Positions 6,663-12,908 of a DNA stretch of 15,810 bases are shown one piece after another. The DNA comes from Modestobacter sp. GTDB taxonomy: Bacteria; Actinomycetota; Actinomycetes; Mycobacteriales; Geodermatophilaceae. Within the stretch, counting starts at the first letter, position 1, and the number at the start of each line of letters is the position of its first letter. Both the position numbers and the translations under genes were made by a program. Under the pieces are notes generated by a model, which made no database searches, was not told the DNA's origin, and was given only the letters and a program-made list of their open reading frames with translations. The stretch is from the NCBI GenBank assembly GCA_025965775.1, contig JAOPWG010000137.1, positions 1 to 15,810 of the forward strand, written 5' to 3'.

Positions 6663-7321
6663 GCGGTGGTCGCCCGCCGGCGGGCCAGCCCCACCGTCCC
6701 GGCAACCAGGGCGAGGGCCCCGACGCCGGTCAGCGCCCACCCCAGCGTGCCCAGCTCGTCATCGGCCGCCTGACCGCCGCTCCCGGCGGGCACCGACGTC
6801 GGGACGCCGTACTTCTGGGCGGCGGTGCGCAGCTGCGCGACGTGGTGCTCGATGACCGGCAGCGCCGTGCCGGCCAGGCCCCGGACGGTGGCGTCCGAAC
6901 CGCTCTGCAGTTCCTGCTGCGTGATGGCGACGGCGGTCTCGTGCCCGCCGAGCTCCTCGGCGATCCAGGCCGAGTCGTACGCCTGGCCGGTGTTGCGCTG
7001 CACCGCCGCCAGCCCCTGCTGCTGCGCCGGGGTGGGCGAGCCGGGCAGCTGGACGCCGAGCTGCTGGGCCGCCTGGGTCAGCGCGCTGTCCAACTGCGTG
7101 TGCTGCTGCACGAACTCGGCACCGAGCTGTTTGACGTCGGTCGTGGTCGCGGACCGCTGGGCCGCATTGCCCGCCGCGATCTCGGCGAGGTTGCCCTGGT
7201 GGATGGACTGCATCCAGGTCACGTCCTGGCCGGAGGGAGCGGCGAGGGCGGGTGCGGCGGTCAGGACGACGGCGCCGAGCACGGCGGCCGGGAGCAGGAC
7301 GAGCCGGGACATCCTGTGCAT
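6659..7321 (-). CDS. Secreted DUF4142-family protein with C-terminal membrane tail
   Basis: A 220-residue protein starting at ATG 7321 with GGAG seven bases upstream; the longer open frame to 7432 lacks this support. A Sec signal peptide is clear (MSRLVLLPAAVLGAVVLTAA, with likely cleavage after ALA). The mature part has the four-helix, Gln/Ala-rich DUF4142 pattern with conserved-looking HQGNLAEIAAG, VKQLGAEFVQQHTQLD and VIEHHVAQL. A Gly/Ser-rich stalk precedes a C-terminal helix (LGWALTGVGALALVAG) and a basic tail (LARRR), like a sortase sorting signal, but no LPxTG or LAxTG is seen. It is coupled to the sortase gene downstream. The biochemical role of DUF4142 is not established; surface display is inferred. 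Confidence 0.85.
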   Translation of the reverse strand: MHRMSRLVLLPAAVLGAVVLTAAPALAAPSGQDVTWMQSIHQGNLAEIAAGNAAQRSATTTDVKQLGAEFVQQHTQLDSALTQAAQQLGVQLPGSPTPAQQQGLAAVQRNTGQAYDSAWIAEELGGHETAVAITQQELQSGSDATVRGLAGTALPVIEHHVAQLRTAAQKYGVPTSVPAGSGGQAADDELGTLGWALTGVGALALVAGTVGLARRRATTA

Positions 7322-7409
7322 CGGAGGCTCCGAAGGGGTGAGCAGGAGGCGGCCCGGCACATCGTCCGGCACGCCGCTGACCGCCTCGGAATACTCGGCG
7401 AGCCCGGGC

Positions 7410-7425
7410 TCCGCCATAAGGCGGA
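7410..7425. promoter_or_regulatory. Short hairpin upstream of the DUF4142-sortase operon
   Basis: TCCGCC and GGCGGA pair around an ATAA loop about 90 bases upstream of the DUF4142 start. It may be an operator or 5' leader structure. In the rest of the 300-base gap 7322-7621 I see only further inverted repeats: GTGCTC/GAGCAC (7462-7488) and TGGGGCGCCCCA (7563-7574). Confidence 0.25.
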
Positions 7426-7621
7426 ACGCCATCGACCCGATCAGATGGGGCGCGCCTGCGGGTGCTCACGCCGGGAGGCCGGGAGCACACGAGGGGTGCG
7501 CGGCGGCGCGGACGTGCGTTGCTCGTCCGCGACGCAGCGCGACACGTGACATCCCCAACAGATGGGGCGCCCCAGCGCTAGGCGTCTGCCCGCCCAGTTG
7601 GGTCGATACGTCCCCACCTCC

Positions 7622-8575
7622 CTATGGCACCAGGACGATCTTGCCGAGGGTGTGCCGCTCTTCCAGCTCGGCGAAGGCGTCGCGGACCCGCTCCAGCGGG
7701 TAGGTCGCTGCGATCGGCAGGTCGATCCGTCCATCGGCCACCAGTGCCGCCATCTCGGCCAGCACCTCGGTCGACGTCGCCTCCGCGCTGCCCTCGGTCC
7801 TCGCCCCGACCTCGCGGGCCAGCGGCCACGATGCCGGCACGATCGTGTCGATGCGGTCCGGGGCCACGCCGAGCTCCACGGCCACCTGCACGTAGGGCGG
7901 CCCGAACAGGTCGATGAACGCGTCGACGCCGCCGGGTGCCGCGGCGCGCAGCCGGTCGGCCAGCCCCTCGCCGTAGGCGACCGGCTCGACGCCGTGCTCC
8001 CGCAGCCACAGGTGGTGAGCCTCCGACGCGATGCCCAGCACCCGCGCTCCCCGCACCCGCAGCAGCTGCACCAGTACGGTCCCCACCCCACCGGCGGCCG
8101 CCGACACGGCCACGGTGTCCCCGGGCCCGGCCCCGACCGCCCGCGCCGCCGCGTAGGCCGTGGCCCCGACGACGTACAGCGCACCGGCAGCGTCCCAGCT
8201 CAGTCCGGTCGGCTTGGGGACCAGCTGCGTGGCCGGCACGAGGACGAGCTCCGCGTGGCTGGACCGCTGCCACGACCACCCCAGCACCTCGTCGCCGACC
8301 GCGAGGTCGGACACTCCGGCGCCCACCACGGCCACTTCTCCCGCCAGGTCGCTGCCCTCGCCGGAGGGGAACGCCGCCGGGAACTGCTCGTGCAGCGCAC
8401 CGCTCCGGATCGCCGTCTCTCCCGGGTTGATCCCCGCGGCGCGCACTCGGACCAGCACCTCTCCGTCCCCTGGCGGCGGCATGTCGACCTCGGCGACGTG
8501 GAGCACGTCGCGGTCGCCATACCGGTCGAAGCGCACGGCCCGACCCCGTACTCCCTGGCGCCGCTCGCTGTTCAT
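7622..8575 (-). CDS. NADP-dependent MDR-family oxidoreductase (quinone oxidoreductase-like)
   Basis: A 317-residue zinc-independent medium-chain dehydrogenase/reductase. The start ATG 8575 has GGAGAGGAG about seven bases upstream. The N-terminal GroES-like domain contains VRAAGINPGETAIRSG (45-60), SGEGSDLAGEV (71-81) and GDEVLGW (94-100). The Rossmann nucleotide loop is SAAAGGVGTVLVQLL (158-172), and a C-terminal HTLGKIVLVP closes the fold, as in quinone oxidoreductase/enone reductase members. The Cys/His ligands for zinc seen in alcohol dehydrogenases are absent. It most likely reduces quinones or activated C=C bonds with NADPH; the true substrate cannot be read from the sequence. It stands alone within the probable integrated element. 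Confidence 0.88.
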   Translation of the reverse strand: MNSERRQGVRGRAVRFDRYGDRDVLHVAEVDMPPPGDGEVLVRVRAAGINPGETAIRSGALHEQFPAAFPSGEGSDLAGEVAVVGAGVSDLAVGDEVLGWSWQRSSHAELVLVPATQLVPKPTGLSWDAAGALYVVGATAYAAARAVGAGPGDTVAVSAAAGGVGTVLVQLLRVRGARVLGIASEAHHLWLREHGVEPVAYGEGLADRLRAAAPGGVDAFIDLFGPPYVQVAVELGVAPDRIDTIVPASWPLAREVGARTEGSAEATSTEVLAEMAALVADGRIDLPIAATYPLERVRDAFAELEERHTLGKIVLVP

Positions 8576-8710
8576 CCTGGCGCTCCTCTCCAGGCCCTGT
8601 CGTGGCTCCCTGGCCGGGCGCCGACCGCACCTTCGCAGTCACCAGCTTCATGGGCACAGGGAAGGTCTGCACCTCGGCCATCAGCCCGACACCACCCTCA
8701 TCCGCCGCAC

Positions 8711-8866
8711 TCACGGAGCGGGATCAACGCCGCGGATCAGGAGCGACCACCCCGCTCCGCCGATCGACCCGAAAGGCCAGCACACGCCGTCCAGCCGCGC
8801 GGTGCCGTCGTGCAACGCCTGGTGTGGGTCGTACAGGAACCCGAAGCGCAGCCGCAGATCACTCAC
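8711..8866 (-). CDS. Small hypothetical protein (51 aa)
   Basis: The frame runs from GTG 8866 to TGA 8711-8713 with strong G/C third positions. The product reads VSDLRLRFGFLYDPHQAL, then a middle with CWPFGSIGGAGWSLL, ending IRGVDPAP. Its start overlaps the stop of another small ORF (8863-8955) as GTGA, so the two look like a coupled pair. The aromatic/Gly-rich core suggests a folded domain rather than a chance frame. I do not recognise a family; it could also be the 3' part of a larger ancestral gene. Confidence 0.5.
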   Translation of the reverse strand: MSDLRLRFGFLYDPHQALHDGTARLDGVCWPFGSIGGAGWSLLIRGVDPAP

Positions 8867-8955
8867 CGCCGGCCCCCCGCACGCAGACGCTCCCAGTCGC
8901 CGGACGCCATCCTGTCCCGGTCGGCGTCGCTCGGGACCAGCCGTAGCACCTGCAC
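8863..8955 (-). CDS. Very small hypothetical ORF (30 aa) coupled to the 51-aa gene
   Basis: GTG 8955 gives a 30-residue frame reading VQVLRLVPSDADRDRM and ASGDWERLRAGGRR, with its stop inside the start of the next ORF (GTGA). The frame stays open upstream to 9090, but that part is antisense to a plus-strand frame with better codon usage, so the real start is uncertain. It may be the remaining C-terminus of a larger gene. No family is recognised. Confidence 0.35.
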   Translation of the reverse strand: MQVLRLVPSDADRDRMASGDWERLRAGGRR

Positions 8956-9126
8956 GCCCGTCTCGGAGTGTCGCCCGGTGCCGTGGGTCGCCAGCGCGGC
9001 GCCGACTTCACGGCGGCGCTGGCCGACATGCGCGCCTTCTACGGGGGGGTGCGCACTCACCTGCCTGGCCTCAGCCAGCACCTGAACCACGACCCCCGGT
9101 CAGGTCCGCCAGAAGCGAAGGGATGA
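8947..9126 (+). pseudogene. Gene fragment of unknown family (C-terminal piece)
   Basis: A plus-strand frame with very high G/C third-position content reads RLGVSPGAVGRQRGADFT, then AALADMRAFYGGVRTHLPGL and SQHLNHDPR, stopping at 9126. A TAG at 8944-8946 cuts it off upstream and no start with a ribosome-binding site is visible, so it looks like a truncated 3' piece. I do not recognise the family. The opposite strand has a competing small ORF; the two cannot both be full genes over this stretch. Confidence 0.35.
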
Positions 9127-9129
9127 GCG

Positions 9130-9312
9130 GTGTCCATCAGGGCGGCCAAGCTCGCCGGGCGTCCCGCCAGGATCGTGCTCTCGCGCGAGGGCGCCTATCG
9201 GATCGTAGGCGGGCGCACCGCCACCGAGCAGCGGGTGGCGATCGGCGCCCGAGCGGACGGGCGCTTCGAGGCGCTGATCCACACCGGCACGGCGGCGATG
9301 ACCCGACACGAC
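9130..9312 (+). pseudogene. Fragment of xanthine dehydrogenase-type molybdopterin-binding subunit
   Basis: About 60 residues read AAKLAGRPARIVLSREGAYR, GGRTATEQRVAIGARADGRF and EALIHTGTAAMTRHD. This is the recognisable internal segment of the large molybdenum-cofactor subunit of the xanthine dehydrogenase/CO dehydrogenase family (which normally reads like GRPVKLVLSREQ...RxxTxQRVxLGADxDGRLTAL). The rest of the roughly 700-residue subunit is absent on both sides. At 9310-9312 the frame runs without interruption into an integrase fragment, so this is a chimeric remnant made by deletion or recombination. Confidence 0.65.
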
Positions 9313-9728
9313 TTCATCTTCACCACCGAGACGGGCAAGCCGATCCGCCGTACGGCGTTCTCGGAAGGTGTGGCAGCCGGCCTTGCGCGCGGCCGGTATC
9401 CCGCGAGGAGACGTTCCACGGGCTGCGCCACCACTACGCCTCCCTGCTCATCCGGAGCGGGGAGTCGGTCAGGACGGTGCAGGCCCGACTGGGCCGCGCG
9501 TCGGCGTCGGAGACGCTGGACGCGTACTCGCACCTGTGGCCGGACAGTGACGACCGCACCCGAGAGGCGGTCGACATGGCCTGGCCGGGGGCTGTTGTGC
9601 CCCTGTGTGCCCCCAACTCCTGGCGGCCGAGTAGCCGACCAGCGTTTCCGCAGGACACCGGACTGGTAGCGAAGGGGCGACGGACGAGTCGGCCTGTACG
9701 CCGGGGATTGTTTTCTGCCGATCGGTGA
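9310..9728 (+). pseudogene. Tyrosine recombinase/integrase, truncated and frameshifted
   Basis: Three successive frames rebuild the C-terminal half of an actinobacterial tyrosine integrase: DFIFTTETGKPIRRTAFSE (frame of 9310), then VWQPALRAAGIP (shift near 9366), then REETFHGLRHHYASLLIRSG, VQARLGRASASETLDAYSHL and WPDSDDRT (shift near 9406). The HxxR box (HGLRH) and the catalytic Tyr (LDAYSHLW) are visible, but the usual His of the LGHAS motif is Arg. The N-terminal arm-binding and core-binding domains are missing, replaced by a xanthine dehydrogenase fragment. The gene cannot make a working enzyme. Its 3' end lies next to the right-hand direct repeat. Confidence 0.8.
9676..9712. repeat. Right direct repeat (putative attachment site)
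   Basis: Second copy of the repeat at 5707-5742 in the same orientation, directly downstream of the integrase remnant and overlapping its read-through tail. It is the less changed match to the remembered RNase P RNA 3' end: it keeps GACGAGTCGGCCTGTACGCC in full, whereas the left copy has a substitution and a missing base. Confidence 0.6.
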
Positions 9729-10406
9729 TCATCGACTGAAGTTGGAAACCGCTGTTGACCTGGGGCTTTGTTGTTGGTCGCCGTCGATCATGATGAGCCA
9801 ACTGTTGACGTGCTGAGGACTGATTGAGGACCGAAAGCTTGCACGACAGCAACTGTCAGGCCACCGACGAGGTCATCGCTCAGGCCATCGGGAAGTCCTG
9901 GGTGAATGCCACTCGCCCCCCTCTCGATGGGCGCTCTGGAGCTCCTGCGCCCCCGAAAGATGGTCGACGCGTATCTCTTCGAGTCGGTCGCCATCCGTGA
10001 GGCCGCATGCCGCGCCGCCGCCGCCGCGGGGCCACTGGTAGCTCAACGCTGACGAGCGTTCTGATGGACGCCGCAACCGAGAGGGGGCCACGGCCGGATA
10101 GGCCGCCCCGTGATCAAATCCAGCACCGGCTGAGAGCGGACGAGCGTGCCGCCGAACCGACGACGTCGCGCCTGCAACCAAAGCGAGCGGTCCTCCGTGT
10201 TTGGGGCGGGCACGGCTGAAGGGTCTGCCAGTTCCAGCAGCACGGAGGCGTGATCGGCGCCCCCGCCCGTCGCACACCACCTTGGCGGACGCCACTGGGC
10301 GGGATACGCGGATCCCATGGGGGATACCCGCGTCGGACCCGCAGTTGTCCGGAAGAGGCCCCGGCGTGCTCGGCAGGCGCCCAGCTGTGACGGCGCGCCG
10401 CTGGAA
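9729..10406. other. Gene-poor stretch between the integrase remnant and the aldehyde dehydrogenase operon
   Basis: I find no convincing gene. The first 130 bases are visibly richer in A/T than the surroundings. A small hairpin AACGCT-GACG-AGCGTT sits at 10045-10060. A minus-strand frame at about 10043-10250 (ASVLLELADPSAVPAP, then RRRFGGTLVRSQPVLDLITG) has moderately coding-like codon use but no start or family I can support, so it is at best a fragment. Confidence 0.4.
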
Positions 10407-10466
10407 GTCAGATACCTGGACAGACTGTCTGACGCTATGTCCGACACCGCGTCAGAATCAGACAGT
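10407..10466. promoter_or_regulatory. Inverted-repeat operator region upstream of aldehyde dehydrogenase
   Basis: ACTGTCTGA (10424-10432) and TCAGACAGT (10458-10466) form a perfect 9-bp inverted repeat with 25 bases between the arms. Extra GTCAGA half sites occur at 10407 and 10451. It ends 40 bases before the start of the operon that also codes a TetR-type regulator, so autoregulation through these sites is likely. Confidence 0.5.
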
Positions 10467-10506
10467 GGCGCCGTCCGGCGTCGGTTGGCTGAGTTGGGAG
10501 ACGAAC

Positions 10507-11937
10507 ATGACCACAACGAGTGGTAGCGAGGTGTCTGTGTCGACGACGCTGACAATCGCCGGGGAGGACGTCGAGGGCGATGATTGCTTCGATGTTGTGA
10601 ACCCGGCAACGGAAAGAGTGTTCGCGGCGGCGCCGGCGGCCTCGCCTGGACAGCTGGATTCGGCGTTCGCGGCCGCGGACCGAGCATTCCCGGCCTGGAG
10701 TCGCGACGAGGACGCCCGCCGCGCCGCGCTGAGGGGCATCGCCGATGCGCTGGTTGGGGCCGTCGAAGAGGTCGCGCCGGTGCTGACCGCCGAGCAGGGA
10801 AAGATCCTGAGCGAATCCCGCCGCGAGATCAACGGCGCGGTGGCCTGGTTCCGGTACTACGCCGACCTGGAGATTCCCCGGCACATCGTGCAGGACGACG
10901 ACCGCGTCTTCTCCGAGGTGGTGCGCCGCCCGCTGGGACCGGTGGCGGCAATCACCCCGTGGAACGCGCCGATCTACATCGGCATGGCAAAGGTCGCGAC
11001 CGCACTTCGCGCCGGGGACACCGTCGTCCTCAAGCCCTCGCCCTACGCACCCCTGTCGACATTGCTGGTCGGACGCATCGCCAGCCAACTACTGCCCGCC
11101 GGTGTGCTGAACGTGGTCAGCGGCACCGACGAGCTCGGCCCGCTGATGACCAGCCACCCGCTGACCCGCACGATCAGCTTCACCGGCTCCATCGCCACCG
11201 GCAAGAAGATCGCCGCCGACGCGTCCCAGGATCTCAAGCGACTCACCCTGGAACTGGGCGGCAACGACGCCGCGATCGTGCTGGCCGACGCCGACCCGGA
11301 GTTCACCGCTGCGGGTCTGTTCGCGGCGGCGTTCTCCAACACCGGCCAGGTCTGCGTCGCACCGAAACGGATCTACGTCGCGCAGTCGCTGTACCCGGCC
11401 CTCGTCGACGCCCTGGTCGCGCAGGCACGCGCGGCCCGGATCGGCAACGGCGCCGACCCTGACGTCGATCTCGGGCCGCTGAACGACCGCCCGCAACTCG
11501 ACTTCGTCGCCGGACTGGTCGCCGACGCCCTCGCCGCCGGCGGCCGAGCCGTGACCGGCGGGTCGGTCATCGACCGTCCTGGCTACTTCCACGAATCGAC
11601 GATCATCACCGGAGTCGACGACACGACCCGCATCGTCGCCGAGGAGCAATTCGGCCCCGCCCTACCCGTCATGGCCTACTCCGATCTCGACGACGCCATC
11701 GCAAGGGCCAACGCCACGAAATACGGACTCGGCGGGTCAGTCTGGAGCGCCGACCCGGAACGAGCCACGCAGATCGCCGCCCGGATCGAGGCCGGCACCG
11801 TGTGGGTCAACACCCACAAGGCGCTGGCGCCGCATCAGCCCTTCGCTGGTAGAAAATGGAGTGGCCAGGGAACCGAGGGCGGCCCGTCGGGCCTGGACGG
11901 ATACACCGACGCCCAGTTCCTGTACCGCACCCGCTGA
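10507..11937 (+). CDS. NAD(P)-dependent aldehyde dehydrogenase
   Basis: A 476-residue ALDH-superfamily enzyme starting at ATG 10507 with GGGAG six bases upstream; the longer frame from 10201 has no such support and covers the operator. Key residues are in place: N153 in TPWNAPIYI, K176 in VLKPSPYAP, the FTGS loop (225-228) binding the cofactor, the general base E249 in LTLELGGN, the nucleophile C283 in SNTGQVCVAPKR, and EEQFGPALPV near residue 380. These enzymes oxidise aldehydes to acids with NAD(P)+. The substrate is not readable from the sequence; the general look is that of semialdehyde/medium-chain aldehyde enzymes. It is followed 34 bases later by a TetR-type regulator in an apparent operon. 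Confidence 0.93.
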   Translation: MTTTSGSEVSVSTTLTIAGEDVEGDDCFDVVNPATERVFAAAPAASPGQLDSAFAAADRAFPAWSRDEDARRAALRGIADALVGAVEEVAPVLTAEQGKILSESRREINGAVAWFRYYADLEIPRHIVQDDDRVFSEVVRRPLGPVAAITPWNAPIYIGMAKVATALRAGDTVVLKPSPYAPLSTLLVGRIASQLLPAGVLNVVSGTDELGPLMTSHPLTRTISFTGSIATGKKIAADASQDLKRLTLELGGNDAAIVLADADPEFTAAGLFAAAFSNTGQVCVAPKRIYVAQSLYPALVDALVAQARAARIGNGADPDVDLGPLNDRPQLDFVAGLVADALAAGGRAVTGGSVIDRPGYFHESTIITGVDDTTRIVAEEQFGPALPVMAYSDLDDAIARANATKYGLGGSVWSADPERATQIAARIEAGTVWVNTHKALAPHQPFAGRKWSGQGTEGGPSGLDGYTDAQFLYRTR

Positions 11938-11971
11938 CGCCACGCTCGACCAAGACTCGAGGAGATCGGAC

Positions 11972-12604
11972 ATGCCCTCGACGACGCGGCGTCACTCGAA
12001 CACCGAAGACCGTCGCTCTGAGGTCGAAGCGCAGATCCTCGCCGCGACGGAGCAGCTGCTCGGCGAAGGCAACAACTTCACCGACCTGGGCGTGCAACGC
12101 ATCGCGAGCACTGCCGGCGTCGCGAGATCAAGCTTCTACGTCGGGTTCCGCGACAAAACCGACCTGCTCATCCGGCTCGCCGGCACCATGAAACAGCAGG
12201 TGTTCGATCTCGCGAAGGATTGGCGCCCATCCGGGCCGAACGGCGGCCCGGATGGCCTGGCGTCGGTGTTTCTGGACATCATCGGGTTCTACCGACGCCA
12301 CGCGGACCTGCTGGCGGCGATCACCGAGGTCGCTGCGTACGACCGCGCCGTCGCGGAATTCTGGACCAGCCAACTCGACCGGTTCACCGACCTCACCGCG
12401 CGGATCCTCGAAGAGGAGCAGGAAGCAGGTCGGACGCCCCCAGATATCGACCCGCGCATCCTGGCCCAGGTCCTCACCTGGGACGGCGACCGGGTCATCG
12501 CCCGCCACGTCGCGACCAACGCGGACGTCAGCACCGACCCGGTCGTCGCCCGCGAACTTGCCCTCGTCCGCTGGCACGGCGCCTACCGCCGCCCAACCAG
12601 CTGA
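11972..12604 (+). CDS. TetR/AcrR-family transcriptional regulator
   Basis: A 210-residue protein starting at ATG 11972 with GAGGAG at 11959-11964; an upstream in-frame start at 11861 lies inside the dehydrogenase gene and is rejected. Residues about 18-65 form the TetR helix-turn-helix: ILAATEQLLGEGNNFTDLGV, then IASTAGVARSSFYVGFRDKT and DLLIRL. The C-terminal part (DIIGFYRRHADLLAAITEVA and onwards) is the helical ligand-binding and dimer domain. Cotranscribed with the aldehyde dehydrogenase, it probably senses the aldehyde substrate or a related compound and represses the operon at the inverted repeats around 10424-10466. This target is inferred from position and dyad symmetry. Confidence 0.9.
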   Translation: MPSTTRRHSNTEDRRSEVEAQILAATEQLLGEGNNFTDLGVQRIASTAGVARSSFYVGFRDKTDLLIRLAGTMKQQVFDLAKDWRPSGPNGGPDGLASVFLDIIGFYRRHADLLAAITEVAAYDRAVAEFWTSQLDRFTDLTARILEEEQEAGRTPPDIDPRILAQVLTWDGDRVIARHVATNADVSTDPVVARELALVRWHGAYRRPTS

Positions 12605-12791
12605 CACGGTCGAGATCGGCCAGACCCGTCAAGCTGGCAGCCACGTAGACCGGCCCGCTGACCGCGCATGCCCCTGGGCCGAGATGCCTGCGCCGAGGTG
12701 CATGCCCAGGAGGTCGACCCGGCCAGGCCGGGGCCACATGCGAGGAGCAGGAGGGCGCGCCATCGTGCTCTTCTGCGTGGCGCACCGTCAG

Positions 12792-12819
12792 CTGATGCGG
12801 GCTTCGCCGACGGCATCAG
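12792..12819. terminator. Inverted repeat between convergent genes, possible terminator
   Basis: CTGATGC (12792-12798) and GCATCAG (12813-12819) pair perfectly around a loop with its own GGC-TTC-GCC inner stem. It lies between the plus-strand TetR gene and the minus-strand kinase gene, where a two-way terminator would be expected. No T-tract. In the rest of the 300-base gap 12605-12908 I see no supported gene. Confidence 0.35.
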
Positions 12820-12908
12820 GAGCTGACCGCCTTCTACTCAGTCCATCCAGTGGCGGGATTCGGCGGCCGTTTCAAGGTCGGCTCTGTCCCGCGAGCCGGG
12901 GACGGCGG

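Larger units (their letters stand above)
5707..9712. mobile_element. Probable degenerate integrated element bounded by direct repeats
   Basis: The two direct repeats enclose about 4 kb. A tyrosine recombinase remnant ends right next to the right-hand copy, the classic position of an integrase beside its attachment site. Inside are a sortase/DUF4142 operon, an MDR oxidoreductase, two tiny ORFs and gene fragments. The recombinase is frameshifted and has lost a catalytic residue, and the repeats have diverged, so the element appears fixed. The limits are inferred from the repeats alone. Confidence 0.4.

Noticed and set aside
7441..7621. Paired CAGATGGGGCGC motifs (7442 and 7558) as insertion-sequence ends
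   Set aside because: They are direct, short and not associated with a transposase or target duplication; chance in GC-rich DNA is likely.
7562..9085. Long plus-strand frames over the oxidoreductase gene (also 8160-9728)
   Set aside because: Antisense shadow of the MDR oxidoreductase; only their far right ends contain real gene fragments, which are listed separately.
9873..10687. Minus-strand frames between the integrase remnant and the aldehyde dehydrogenase
   Set aside because: No recognisable family, no start signal and only moderate codon bias; part overlaps the operator and dehydrogenase start.
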